Source: Chryseobacterium sp. Leaf394
Lineage (GTDB): Bacteria > Bacteroidota > Bacteroidia > Flavobacteriales > Weeksellaceae
Assembly (NCBI RefSeq): GCF_001424105.1
Contig: NZ_LMQH01000002.1
Coordinates: 62,005 to 126,004, forward strand
Length of the DNA stretch: 64,000 nt
Direction of reading: 5' to 3'
In this document: positions 26,501-35,808 of the stretch, piece after piece
Position numbering within the stretch: the stretch's first letter is position 1
Layout: each line of letters opens with the position of its first letter
The notes under the pieces: model-generated
Told to the model about the DNA's origin: nothing
The model's database searches: none
What the model saw: the letters and a program-made list of their open reading frames with translations, nothing else
Position numbers and translations under genes: made by a program

Positions 26501-28288
26501 ATGTGCGGAATTGCCGGAATCATCACTAAAAACGCCAGAAACTACAGTCACGAACTGCAGAATATGACCGATGCCATTGCGCACCGCGGTCCCGATTCTG
26601 CCCATCATGAGTTTTACGGAAATGCTGCACTGGGTCACCGCCGCCTGTCCATAATCGATCTGTCGGAAAACGGAAAACAGCCTATGTTTTCGAATACCAA
26701 AAATGAGTGCATTGTTCTGAATGGCGAAATTTACGGTTACCAAACCATCAAAAAACAGCTTTCAGAATATCCTTACCGTGGAGGTTCCGATACGGAAGTG
26801 ATACTTGCCATGTATCAGCGTAAAAAGGAAAAGCTTATCCATGATCTTCCGGGCATGTTTGCTTTTGCCATCTGGGATGAAGAACAGCAGCAGCTTTTCT
26901 GCGCACGCGACCGGTTTGGCGAGAAACCATTTTATTATACCACGGGAAAAAACGGTGAATTTATTTTCGCCAGCGAAATCAAAGCCATTCTGGCAAGCGG
27001 TCTTGCTAACACAGAAATCAATTATGATGCGCTTTCGCATTATCTGCAGTACGGTTATGTGAGTACCTATCAGAGTATTTATAAGCATATTCATTCGCTG
27101 CCTCCGGCTCATCAGCTGATTTGGAAAAACGGAGATGTGAAAGTTTCAAGATATTACAGTCTTCCTGAAAAAGACAGAAAAATCAGCCTCTCTGATGCCA
27201 AAGAAGAATTCACCTTCCTTCTGAAAAATGCAGTGGAAAAACAACTGATTGCTGATGTGGAAGTCGGAAGTTTCCTGAGTGGCGGACTGGATTCGTCATC
27301 GATTGTCGCCATTGTGAATGAGTTTTTACCTTACCAAACCACGATAAGTTTCGGTTATGACCATGAAGACAGCGAACTGAAGTATGCCAGAGAAATTGCA
27401 GAGAAATACAATACCAGGCATATAGAAATCCATGAAAAAAAGGAAGATCTTGTATCAGGAATACTGAAAATCAGTCCTTATCTGGATGAACCTTTCGCCG
27501 ACTCATCTACTTTTCCTCAATTTGAAATCTGCCAGGCGGCAAGAAAAAATCTTACCGTAGTGCTTTCAGGCGATGTCGGCGATGAATTATTTGGTGGCTA
27601 CAGCTTTTACAAGGTCGAAAATGATCTTAAAAAACATTTCAGCTATCAGAATATTATTGCACAGTTTGGTTTAAAATTATATCAAAGTGTAAGACAGACT
27701 TCATTTATTTCTCAGAAAAATGTGCAGTACGCATCGATATATGATTTCCATCAGAATGAAGTAAGAAATTTCTTTGATGAAGATCAGAGAAAGCAACTTG
27801 GCATTACAGAAAATTATTCTCAACCCTACAGTTTCAAGGCTGATAAAAACTCACTGAATGACATTATGAGAACTGATTTGGAGAAATTTGTTCCAGGGAA
27901 CATGATGTTAAAATCCGACCGTATGGCGATGGCCAATTCTTTAGAGGTTCGAACACCGTTTTTAGATGTAGATTTTGCGGAATTTTGTATTCAACTTCCT
28001 GGTCAACTGAAAATCAATTCTGAGCGGGATAAAATTATTTTAAGAGAATCAATGAATTCGTATTGGACAGAAACCATCCGAAACCGTAATAAGCAAGGTT
28101 TTGGTTCAAATATAGAAAACTGGTTTGAGGAAGAAAGTCTGATGAAATTTTCTGATGACATGCTGAAAAACAAAAACCATCAGGTTTTTAATCATATTGA
28201 TTTCAACGCTACCCAAAAATTTTTAGACAAAGGACAAAAACACTGGAATCTCCTGCAACTGGCTTTGTGGACTGAAAAAATAAAGTAA
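26501..28288 (+). CDS. asnB: asparagine synthase-like glutamine-dependent amidotransferase
   Basis: 595 residues. Begins MCGIAGI with Cys2 as the glutaminase nucleophile; class II glutaminase domain to about residue 190 (AHRGPDS, NGEIYGY, SDTEVIL). Synthetase domain has the PP-loop SGGLDSS at 260-266 and SGDVGDELFGGY. AsnB-type enzymes inside O-antigen loci are known to amidate uronic acids, and Ugd here makes UDP-glucuronate, so a glycan amidation role is plausible; ordinary asparagine synthesis is not excluded. Its stop overlaps the next start as TAATG. Confidence 0.9.
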   Translation: MCGIAGIITKNARNYSHELQNMTDAIAHRGPDSAHHEFYGNAALGHRRLSIIDLSENGKQPMFSNTKNECIVLNGEIYGYQTIKKQLSEYPYRGGSDTEVILAMYQRKKEKLIHDLPGMFAFAIWDEEQQQLFCARDRFGEKPFYYTTGKNGEFIFASEIKAILASGLANTEINYDALSHYLQYGYVSTYQSIYKHIHSLPPAHQLIWKNGDVKVSRYYSLPEKDRKISLSDAKEEFTFLLKNAVEKQLIADVEVGSFLSGGLDSSSIVAIVNEFLPYQTTISFGYDHEDSELKYAREIAEKYNTRHIEIHEKKEDLVSGILKISPYLDEPFADSSTFPQFEICQAARKNLTVVLSGDVGDELFGGYSFYKVENDLKKHFSYQNIIAQFGLKLYQSVRQTSFISQKNVQYASIYDFHQNEVRNFFDEDQRKQLGITENYSQPYSFKADKNSLNDIMRTDLEKFVPGNMMLKSDRMAMANSLEVRTPFLDVDFAEFCIQLPGQLKINSERDKIILRESMNSYWTETIRNRNKQGFGSNIENWFEEESLMKFSDDMLKNKNHQVFNHIDFNATQKFLDKGQKHWNLLQLALWTEKIK

Positions 28289-29187
28289 TGAATATTAAGA
28301 AAAAACTATCATCTAAATTCTACTTCCTTCAATGGCTTTGGAAGACCCGAAATCTGAGAAAAGGTTTCCCCGAATATAATGTGCTTAATATTGAATCTAC
28401 TACTGAAAAAATCATCAGCGAAAGAACTTCAATCAGTCGCTTCGGTGACGGCGAATTCAGATTGACTCTGCCTGAGTATGCTTTGGTATTCCAGGACGGA
28501 GGAGAGAAAATCCGCAAAAAACTACAGAACGTTCTGCAATCTGATATAAAGAACCATATCGTTTGTCTTCCTTTTGGACATTTCAGAGATTTTGATCTGC
28601 CGACGAAATATTGGTGGTATAAATTTTTAAATATATATGGAAGTAGAATTCAGAATTTTATTCCGGCAGACAAGAATTACGGAACAACTTTTATCAGCAG
28701 ATATTACATCGGTTTTTCAGATAAATCAGAAAAAAGAATAACAAAAGTTGTTTCTCATCTTAAAAAAATCTGGGAGCAACAGGATATTCTCATCATTGAG
28801 GGTCAGTTTTCACGTTTGGGTGTTGGGAACAATCTTTTTGACAACGCAAAATCACTGCAACGAATCGTTTGTCCGCCCAAAAATGCTTTTGAAAGATATG
28901 ATGAAATTTTTGCAGCAGCGAATAAATATGGCAAAGACAAATTAATTCTTTTGGCCCTTGGCCCCACAGCCACCATCCTGTCTTATGATCTTGCAAAAAA
29001 TGGCTATTGGGCTTTGGACGTAGGTCACATCGATATAGAATACATGTGGTTTTTAATGAAAGCTCAAGACAAAATGCCTGTAAAAGGACGTCATGTAAAC
29101 GAAGCCCACGAACAGGAATCGCTCGAAATCCCTACAGAGTTCAGAGAAAAGTATTTGAACAGCATTGTTTTAGAAATAAATAATTAA
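28288..29187 (+). CDS. GT-D fold glycosyltransferase (SP_1767/DUF1792 type)
   Basis: 299 residues. The core shows ISRFGDGEFRLTL (about residues 48-60), whose FGDGE matches the DxE motif replacing DXD in GT-D enzymes, and later ILLALGPTATILSYDLAKNGYWALDVGHID, typical of the family first seen in streptococcal adhesin glycosylation. It probably adds a hexose to a growing chain in the cytoplasm. Overlaps asnB by one base and the following GT2 gene by one base (TAATGA). Confidence 0.88.
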   Translation: MNIKKKLSSKFYFLQWLWKTRNLRKGFPEYNVLNIESTTEKIISERTSISRFGDGEFRLTLPEYALVFQDGGEKIRKKLQNVLQSDIKNHIVCLPFGHFRDFDLPTKYWWYKFLNIYGSRIQNFIPADKNYGTTFISRYYIGFSDKSEKRITKVVSHLKKIWEQQDILIIEGQFSRLGVGNNLFDNAKSLQRIVCPPKNAFERYDEIFAAANKYGKDKLILLALGPTATILSYDLAKNGYWALDVGHIDIEYMWFLMKAQDKMPVKGRHVNEAHEQESLEIPTEFREKYLNSIVLEINN

Positions 29188-30131
29188 TGAAAATTTCTGT
29201 CATAATTCCCGTCTACAACGCTGAGACCTTTCTAAAAAAGGCGGTTGAATCTGCTCTGCAATTTGACGAAGTAACTGAGGTGATTCTGGCGGAAGATGCT
29301 TCCAGCGACAGTTCGCTGATACTTTGCAGAAAACTGGAGCATGAATATGAGCGTGTTATGTTATTTCAGCATGAAGACAGAAGAAATCATGGTGCTGCAG
29401 AAACAAGAAATCTGGGAATCAGAAAATCTGGTTCGGAGTTTATTGCTTTTCTGGATGCTGACGACTATTATCTTCCCAACCGTTTTGATGTAGAAAAAAT
29501 TTTACTGGATGATGAAAAGATTGAGGGTGTATTCGGTGCTTTGGGTACAGAATTTATCACTGATAAAGGGAAAATTGAATTTCAGGAAAAATTTAAGAAT
29601 AACAGACTCACTACTGTACAGTATCAGGCAGAAGGAATTGATATTTTCGAAGGTCTTTTGGGACTTTCAACGAAAACTTTCGGTTCGTTTTTTCATCTGA
29701 ATACTCTGACGGTAAGAAGAGATTCTTTACTTAAAAAAAATCTGCTTTTTAATAAAGATCTCAGGGTGCATCAGGATTCGGACTTTATTATCAAACTTGC
29801 CTATCACTGTTATCTGAAAACGGGAATCATCGATAAGCCGGTCGCCATTCGGGGTGTACATGACGACAACAGAATTACGAAAATCAAACAATATTCGCCG
29901 AAGTTTTATGCCAATCAGTTTCAGTTCTATAACTCATTATACCTATGGGCAAATGCGAATAATCTCGATAAAAAATATTTGCAAAAAATAAAACTGGATT
30001 TTATCAGTTTTAAAATAGCCAACAAAAGAGGCGCGGGAAAGTATTTATTTTATGTAATTTCTGCACTTCAAAATCCTGAATTGCTCAAAACAAGATATCG
30101 GTTTCACGCTTTAAATCCGCAAAAACAATGA
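29187..30131 (+). CDS. family 2 glycosyltransferase (paralogue of 31209)
   Basis: 314 residues: ISVIIPVYNAETFLKKAVES (residues 3-22), EDASSDSSLIL, HGAAETRNLGI, FLDADDYYLPNRFD near residue 90, and a RGVHDDNRI stretch near 232. The gene at 31209 has the same landmarks in the same order (ALQFEEVYE, FLDADDYYLPNRFD, MRGVHESNRI), so the two are clear duplicates with a GT-B-like gene between them. Overlaps the next gene by 4 bases. Confidence 0.92.
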   Translation: MKISVIIPVYNAETFLKKAVESALQFDEVTEVILAEDASSDSSLILCRKLEHEYERVMLFQHEDRRNHGAAETRNLGIRKSGSEFIAFLDADDYYLPNRFDVEKILLDDEKIEGVFGALGTEFITDKGKIEFQEKFKNNRLTTVQYQAEGIDIFEGLLGLSTKTFGSFFHLNTLTVRRDSLLKKNLLFNKDLRVHQDSDFIIKLAYHCYLKTGIIDKPVAIRGVHDDNRITKIKQYSPKFYANQFQFYNSLYLWANANNLDKKYLQKIKLDFISFKIANKRGAGKYLFYVISALQNPELLKTRYRFHALNPQKQ

Positions 30132-31204
30132 TTTTTAAAAAGATAGAACAACTGAAAACTTTATTTTCAGATCTCACAGCATATAGAAATCATAAGAAAT
30201 TATTACCAGACAATCCGGAAAAAGCAGTGCTGGTACAGTTTCAAAATCCTCAGTTGTACCATCGCTTTTTTTATCTGCTTTTAAAATTTTACCATCTTGC
30301 AGGTTATACTGTTTATTTTCCGATGAGCTTTTCTTTGTACAGAAACCTGAGAAACAAAGATCGTTATATGGCCTTGCTGTTGCAGGAAAAAAATCTTCTG
30401 AGCATCAACTCTCAAAATAAGCCTGAAGAAATTATAACGTTGACCGATTCGATATTCAGTGCCGATTATTTTAAAGATTATTTTGAAAATAATAATGATA
30501 CAGATCAAAGTTTTCATATTCCGATGAGTTTTCATCCTTATATGTATCATCAAAACCTATGGAACCAAAATATACACTGTGCCAAAGAAAGATTTAATTC
30601 TATTTTCTGTTATGGAAATTTTGATGCTAAAGCCTATTTAGATATCGAACACACAGGCTTTAACGTAATTCCACGAACAAAGCTACTAAGTTTTTTCAGT
30701 GATAAAAGCAATTTTCTTCCTGTACGCAGTAAAAAGGAACTGATTTCAGCTGATACCAACTATTTTAGTGAAAAATTTGTTTTTGCTATTAAAGAAAACT
30801 ATCAAATTGATATGGATGATATCAGATCGCATCTATCTCTTTTTAATTTCTTTCTCTGCTGTCCGGGCGTTGTGATGCCGCTCTGTCATAATGTGGTAGA
30901 AGCGATGTCTGTAGGAACTATTCCAGTTATTGAAAAAGAATACGCTGAGGTAATGTATCCTCATTTGGAACATCAAAAAAATGCAATTATCTTTCATGAT
31001 TTAGAAGATTTGGAATTGCTTTTAAATGAAAAACTGTTCACTATCCCGAAACAGGACATAGAAGCAATAAGAAAAAATGTTTTAGACTATTATCAGGAAT
31101 TTCTAAGTCCGAAAGGAATGATCAACAATCTAAACCAAAGCATAGCTCGTGGAAAAAAAATATATCTGCAGGCCGAACACAGAAGTGTGAAATTTAACAA
31201 TTAA
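30128..31204 (+). CDS. putative GT-B-fold glycosyltransferase
   Basis: 358 residues, no signal peptide. The only strong landmark is the C-terminal nucleotide-sugar site VVMPLCHNVVEAMSVGTIPVIEKEYAEV (about 255-282), where the conserved Glu of EAMSxGxxPV is the GT-B donor ligand seen in GT4 and exostosin-like families. The N-terminal half is divergent. It sits between two paralogous GT2 genes with overlapping or nearly touching ends, so it is part of the same operon. Family assignment is tentative. Confidence 0.75.
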   Translation: MIFKKIEQLKTLFSDLTAYRNHKKLLPDNPEKAVLVQFQNPQLYHRFFYLLLKFYHLAGYTVYFPMSFSLYRNLRNKDRYMALLLQEKNLLSINSQNKPEEIITLTDSIFSADYFKDYFENNNDTDQSFHIPMSFHPYMYHQNLWNQNIHCAKERFNSIFCYGNFDAKAYLDIEHTGFNVIPRTKLLSFFSDKSNFLPVRSKKELISADTNYFSEKFVFAIKENYQIDMDDIRSHLSLFNFFLCCPGVVMPLCHNVVEAMSVGTIPVIEKEYAEVMYPHLEHQKNAIIFHDLEDLELLLNEKLFTIPKQDIEAIRKNVLDYYQEFLSPKGMINNLNQSIARGKKIYLQAEHRSVKFNN

Positions 31205-31208
31205 GCTA

Positions 31209-32150
31209 ATGAAAATCTCCGTCATCACACCCGTTTACAACGCCGAAAATTATATCACACAGGCTGTAGAATCCGCTCTTCAGTTTGAGGAAGTTTACGA
31301 AATTATTCTGGTAGAAGATCAGTCTCCCGACAATGCACTGGAAGTCTGTAAAAAACTGGCTGAACAGCATGCCAGGGTAAAACTGTATCAACATCCGGAC
31401 AGAAAAAACCACGGTGCCGGAGCCAGCCGCAATTTAGGAATAGAAAAAGCTGCCGGAGATTTCATCGCCTTTTTGGATGCGGATGACTACTATCTTCCGA
31501 ACCGTTTTGATGCCGAAAGAGAACTGTTTAAAAACCCACAAGTTGATGCTGTTTACGGTGCTTTGGGTGTGCATTACTACTCTGAAAAAGCTAAGGAGCA
31601 GTACTATTCTCTGTTTGGTGACAGGCTCACGACTGTGTATAAGAAGCACGCACCCGAAGATGTTTTCCCGGGACAACTCAATATGCTTGGTAGTTTTGGG
31701 CTTTTCAGCATTGATGCTTTAACCGTCAGAAAAAAACCGTTGACTGAAAAGGTAAAGCCTTTATTTAAAACTCATTTAAGACTGCATCAGGATACAGAAT
31801 TACTGTTCAGAAGTTCATATTACCTCAAGTTTTATCCGGGAATTCTGGACAAGGCTGTGGCAATGAGAGGCGTTCATGAGAGCAACAGGATTACGCAGGT
31901 AGATTCAAAAAAATTAAAACCATCCAACACAAGAGTGCTTTTGTGGCGTGCGGTAAATGAATGGGCTCAAAGTGAAAGGACAATGCCAGCCAACATCAAA
32001 CTTCACATTAAAAGAACCCACAGAAGCTGGGAAATTGCACAGGCTCCATTTTTTAAAAAATGGGGAATGATTGCAAAATATGCTGTTACAGATTTTCAGA
32101 GTGTGAAGTCGGGACTGTATAATATTAACTTCAGGAATGAACTATTTTAG
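31209..32150 (+). CDS. family 2 glycosyltransferase (paralogue of 29187)
   Basis: 313 residues: ISVITPVYNAENYITQAVES (residues 3-22), VEDQSPDNALEV, GAGASRNLGI, FLDADDYYLPNRFD near residue 90, RGVHESNRI near 230. Duplicate of the gene at 29187; codons around the landmarks still look alike (for example GTTTACAACGCCGA versus GTCTACAACGCTGA). Last gene of the plus-strand run: its 3' end overlaps the convergent GNAT gene by 9 bases, with no visible hairpin between them. Confidence 0.92.
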   Translation: MKISVITPVYNAENYITQAVESALQFEEVYEIILVEDQSPDNALEVCKKLAEQHARVKLYQHPDRKNHGAGASRNLGIEKAAGDFIAFLDADDYYLPNRFDAERELFKNPQVDAVYGALGVHYYSEKAKEQYYSLFGDRLTTVYKKHAPEDVFPGQLNMLGSFGLFSIDALTVRKKPLTEKVKPLFKTHLRLHQDTELLFRSSYYLKFYPGILDKAVAMRGVHESNRITQVDSKKLKPSNTRVLLWRAVNEWAQSERTMPANIKLHIKRTHRSWEIAQAPFFKKWGMIAKYAVTDFQSVKSGLYNINFRNELF

Positions 32151-32720
32151 GGATTTACCCATCAGATATTTTTTTTCGAGAATATTATTAATCTCCCTGA
32201 TAATTTTGAAGTTTTTGCTTTTATAAAAGGCAAGTGCAGGATTATTCTGCTCAACTTCAAGTTCATAATAGTCCTGTGATTTGCCCATCTCATTTTCAAA
32301 ACCTTCCAGAAGTTTTTTTCCGATCCCAGACCCTTTATGCTTTTCGTCTACTGCAATATAAACAAGTTGGTTTTTTGAGTCGCCTTTTTGAAATCCTTTT
32401 GACACGAAACTCTGAAATATATAAAGCAGATATTTAGGATGTTTCAGCAAAGCCAGAACTGTGTTTTTAATAAAATAAAGTTTATTCTGAGCTGTAAAAC
32501 TTCCAAACATATCTTCAATGTCTGATGTTCCAAATACAAAACCACACAATTCTCCAGCTTGCTTATATCCAACTAGAACAGTATCACCGCCTTTGTTCAA
32601 ATGATGTAAATAAAATTTCCGTATAAAATCACCGCTATAAAAATTTATAAGACTTGGCAGATTGTTTCTATGAACTCTTACAACATCAGTCAGATCTTCT
32701 TTTACTAAATTAACAATCAT
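32142..32720 (-). CDS. GNAT family N-acetyltransferase
   Basis: 192 residues. GNAT fold with the acetyl-CoA loop VDEKHKGSGIGKKLLEGF (about residues 128-145), preceded by YIAVDE on strand 4, and FYKSKNF at the end of the domain. N terminus VNLVKEDLTDVVRVHRNNLP fits the acceptor helix. It overlaps the FemAB-like gene by 4 bases and shares an operon with a YdjC/ChbG-type deacetylase, so it may re-acylate an amino sugar exposed by that enzyme. This is inference from context. Confidence 0.88.
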   Translation of the reverse strand: MIVNLVKEDLTDVVRVHRNNLPSLINFYSGDFIRKFYLHHLNKGGDTVLVGYKQAGELCGFVFGTSDIEDMFGSFTAQNKLYFIKNTVLALLKHPKYLLYIFQSFVSKGFQKGDSKNQLVYIAVDEKHKGSGIGKKLLEGFENEMGKSQDYYELEVEQNNPALAFYKSKNFKIIREINNILEKKYLMGKSLK

Positions 32721-33673
32721 TTTAATACTTTATAAATCAGTTTTGGTCCCAGAAAATTAGCTATAGATAATGGTAATTTTTTCCACATATTGATAAGAAA
32801 CCTGACTAGTTTTCCATCTTCATCGTTCGTATGAGATTTTTTATTGAAATAGTAATAATAAAGCTGCACAGGCTCTGCACCCCAAGAAAGCTTATATTTC
32901 ACTGTACTCTGTCCGTTTCTGCTTCTCCCCATATCAAAAACCGCAATCTTCTTTTCTACTGCAAATTTAATAATGTTCCAATACAGAATATTATTTACAG
33001 AATATTTATTAAATTCTTTTAAAGTTGCAGCGTACGGATGGCAAATATAATCGTCACTAAATATAATACATGCCGCAGAGACAGGTTTATCTTCAATATA
33101 TATAATCATAAACTGACCATGAAATTTTGATGGGTCATCAAAATAATTAACAATATTTCTGTAAAACTCCTTTGAATGAGTAGGTGTTCCCAGATCACGC
33201 CATGCCTCAGCTATTACTTGGTAAAAATCATTTAACAGTTCCTCTCCACCGGTTTTTATCTGAAATTTATTTTTCTCTGCCTTCCGAACCTGATTTCTGG
33301 TTTTGGATTTGATGCGTTGATTCCAGACTACATCTATTCCACCTGATAAATCAAGTAAAAAAGTTTTGTAATCAGTAACCATTATTGGCCGGACTGAATC
33401 TTCAAAGCTCAGCAATTCCTTAGATTTTATAAGAACCGGCTGATCTGTAATTTTAAGAAAATCAGCATTAAGCCTCTCATTTTCAGAAAAATGTCCGCCA
33501 TACGACAGGTACGGTGCATTTGAAAAATAACTTCCATTTCCGAAAAGGTTTAGCTTTTTATTTTGAAAATCTACAGTTTTTTCTTTTAACGGATATGTAT
33601 TGAGAACAATACTTTTCCATTCATTAGATTCAGAAAAGTTAGTCCAAAAATTCATATTCTTTAAATTTTCCAT
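32717..33673 (-). CDS. FemAB-like GNAT-fold transferase
   Basis: 318 residues from the ATG at 33673; ATG at 33655 is equally possible, while the longest frame (to 33739) would overlap the upstream gene by about 100 bases. It matches FemAB-related proteins: SKTRNQVRKAEKN, LGTPTHSKEFYRNI, PVSAACIIF, and FDMGRSRNGQSTVKYKLSWGA in order. Such proteins transfer amino acids from tRNA or modify glycans, and several are tied to exopolysaccharide loci. Adjacent to a deacetylase and a second GNAT. Substrate unknown. Confidence 0.82.
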   Translation of the reverse strand: MENLKNMNFWTNFSESNEWKSIVLNTYPLKEKTVDFQNKKLNLFGNGSYFSNAPYLSYGGHFSENERLNADFLKITDQPVLIKSKELLSFEDSVRPIMVTDYKTFLLDLSGGIDVVWNQRIKSKTRNQVRKAEKNKFQIKTGGEELLNDFYQVIAEAWRDLGTPTHSKEFYRNIVNYFDDPSKFHGQFMIIYIEDKPVSAACIIFSDDYICHPYAATLKEFNKYSVNNILYWNIIKFAVEKKIAVFDMGRSRNGQSTVKYKLSWGAEPVQLYYYYFNKKSHTNDEDGKLVRFLINMWKKLPLSIANFLGPKLIYKVLK

Positions 33674-34460
33674 TAAAACAAAGTTCATATTCCTGCTTCC
33701 TGAAGTCGGATTGCAGGAATTCTCTGAAACGCATATCAAGATTTGAATTATCTCCGTCCATTTCTCTGACAGAAGGATGTAGCATCACCTCAACCGTTTT
33801 ACCCTTTTCAGATTCCAGATAACTGAATAAGTTTTGAGCGTTAATTTCACAGGTATTTAAAATGGTGTAAAACTCAATCTCTTTTTTATTATGATTGAAG
33901 GATGAAAGAAACTTCAGCAGAAAGAGTTTAATTAAGTTTGCAACACTTGCTGTTCTGAAATTATACCTGAAAGTTGTCACAAAATTTTCATTAATTTCTC
34001 TTATGCGGTCTATATTATATTTCTTTGCAAGTTTTCTTACAATCCTGTTGATTGACGGAATAACATGTACATGCTCGTGGCCGTCGATATGCGTAATTTC
34101 TATATTATTTTTCAAAAGCTTCTGCAACTGAAGTTCTATTTCTTTTTCAAGATCATTCAATACATTGTCAGATTTTCTCATAAAGAGAAGTTTTACAAAG
34201 TTATTGGATAAAAAACCCTCAGCATCGGTAATGCTGCTTTTTCCTGATATTGCTTTACAACAGGTAAGATTGATGTGCAGACCTATTTTAAGTTTGGGTG
34301 CATGAGGAATAACATCCTGTATAGCGTGAATAAAAAAATCGGTGTTCGCCATCAGACTCGCATGAGACAGGAATCCTTCATTGCCCGCTCTTAGTATGGC
34401 AAGATTTATGCCTTTAGACAAACCCAAATCGTCGGCATTGGTAATCAGTCTGTTCTTCAT
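33639..34460 (-). CDS. ChbG/HpnK (YdjC) family carbohydrate deacetylase
   Basis: 273 residues. Metal and substrate motifs are all visible: ITNADDLGLSKGIN (residues 5-18), KIGLHINLTC, and ITHIDGHEHVHVIP near residue 118-131 with the metal-binding histidines. The C-terminal EVMLHPSV is also family-typical. The family removes N-acetyl groups from small sugars (ChbG on chito-oligosaccharides) or hopanoid-linked GlcNAc (HpnK). With a GNAT and a FemAB-like protein downstream, deacetylation followed by re-acylation of the glycan is a reasonable hypothesis. Confidence 0.92.
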   Translation of the reverse strand: MKNRLITNADDLGLSKGINLAILRAGNEGFLSHASLMANTDFFIHAIQDVIPHAPKLKIGLHINLTCCKAISGKSSITDAEGFLSNNFVKLLFMRKSDNVLNDLEKEIELQLQKLLKNNIEITHIDGHEHVHVIPSINRIVRKLAKKYNIDRIREINENFVTTFRYNFRTASVANLIKLFLLKFLSSFNHNKKEIEFYTILNTCEINAQNLFSYLESEKGKTVEVMLHPSVREMDGDNSNLDMRFREFLQSDFRKQEYELCFNGKFKEYEFLD

Positions 34461-34461
34461 T

Positions 34462-35808
34462 CTAGTGGTGTGAGATTGTTTTCAGTTTAAAAAATTTTAT
34501 CAGATTTTTCTCTTCTGAAAGATTTTCATCGGGATTTCTGTCTATATATTCAGTGCCATATTCGAAAAGTATTCTCCGGCTGAATCCTGGATAATTATCT
34601 TTAGAATAATCAAGTCTCTCATCTAAAATAACATCTTTACTGATTTTCTTTTTCTCCTGAATTTCAGCACAAAGATGTTTAAAAATAAGGTCTGACTTTT
34701 GGCAGATAACAGTACTGAAAACAAAGAAAACAACCAGCCATAAAGAAGAAATAATTTTAAAAATTTCAGTTTTATACTGAAACGGTATATATATCTTTCG
34801 GGCAACGAATAATGAGAAAATAAAAACGGTAAGCGTCGAAAAAAACATCAGTCTTGTGCCCGTAAGAGGAGAGTAAGAAATAATACACACCGCTAAAATT
34901 CCCATGAGCAGATAGCATCCCAAAAGAGTTACTTCCTTTCTGTTAATTTTTTTAGTTTTCAGTAAATAAAAACAAGCCAGCCCTGCTACTATTAGAAATA
35001 AAATCAGTTCTAGGTTATAGTAGTAGTAAAACTTTAATATTTTCGTAAACGTTCCTATATAATCCCCAAAATTAAATCCATACTGCGTCTTCCCAACCGT
35101 TTTGTATTTTACGGCATTGGCAGGAGCAAAAAATAGTGCCAGATAGCCAGCTGCGACAGAAAGATTAACGGCTATAATATTGAAATCAGGTAGCTTTTTG
35201 TTTTTAATTAAATATCTTAAACCACAAATTCCGGAAAACAAAAGTAAAACCGGTGGTACATGCTCATTGCCCATTCCCATGATAAAAGCTCCGACACACA
35301 GAAGGATAATTTTCAGAGGAGACCTTGCAAGCACATTCTTCTTAAAAATAAAGTATTCTGTCATTACATACAGATACAGGAGATACAGAACATGGGTAAA
35401 GGTATAGTTGGTTGCAAAAGGGCTGTAGTAAAACAGTTCACCAAAATAGTTGATCAGAAAAATGAATGCTGCTGCCAAAATCAAGAGCTTCCAGACATCT
35501 TCTTTCTGGGTAATTTTTGGAAATCTCCGGAAAATATTGGCGAATAAAGCCCAAAGGAAACCATTGAAAACCAGAAAACCTAAAACGAGTTTTAAAAATT
35601 TACTGCGTGCTACAATATTCAGAAAAAACTGTCCACTTCTGGGGTTTACATAATTATAGCTGGTCCAGTACTCAGAAAGAAAGTGCGGCAATTGTGATCT
35701 ATCGAGATAATAAAATTCATCACGGGTTACGGGAAACCAATACAGACTCAAGAGAAATCCGATATTAATAAAAACAAGTAAAAATGAAGGTAAAAACTTA
35801 GTCTTCAT
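34462..35808 (-). CDS. polytopic membrane protein, GT-C-like (possibly DUF6056)
   Basis: 448 residues with about ten hydrophobic segments across residues 7-385 and a soluble tail of about 60. The first periplasmic loop carries FPVTRDEFYYLDRSQLP, an acidic pattern as in GT-C transferases; the family resembles what I recall as DUF6056, not verified. It overlaps the upstream GtrB-like gene by 11 bases and precedes the deacetylase by 1 base. The pairing mirrors 23830/24785 on the other strand. Confidence 0.75.
   Translation of the reverse strand: MKTKFLPSFLLVFINIGFLLSLYWFPVTRDEFYYLDRSQLPHFLSEYWTSYNYVNPRSGQFFLNIVARSKFLKLVLGFLVFNGFLWALFANIFRRFPKITQKEDVWKLLILAAAFIFLINYFGELFYYSPFATNYTFTHVLYLLYLYVMTEYFIFKKNVLARSPLKIILLCVGAFIMGMGNEHVPPVLLLFSGICGLRYLIKNKKLPDFNIIAVNLSVAAGYLALFFAPANAVKYKTVGKTQYGFNFGDYIGTFTKILKFYYYYNLELILFLIVAGLACFYLLKTKKINRKEVTLLGCYLLMGILAVCIISYSPLTGTRLMFFSTLTVFIFSLFVARKIYIPFQYKTEIFKIISSLWLVVFFVFSTVICQKSDLIFKHLCAEIQEKKKISKDVILDERLDYSKDNYPGFSRRILFEYGTEYIDRNPDENLSEEKNLIKFFKLKTISHH

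Noticed and set aside
33674..33739. Longer start for the FemAB-like gene
   Set aside because: It would overlap the upstream deacetylase gene by about 100 bases; the ATG codons at 33673 or 33655 give a more usual overlap.
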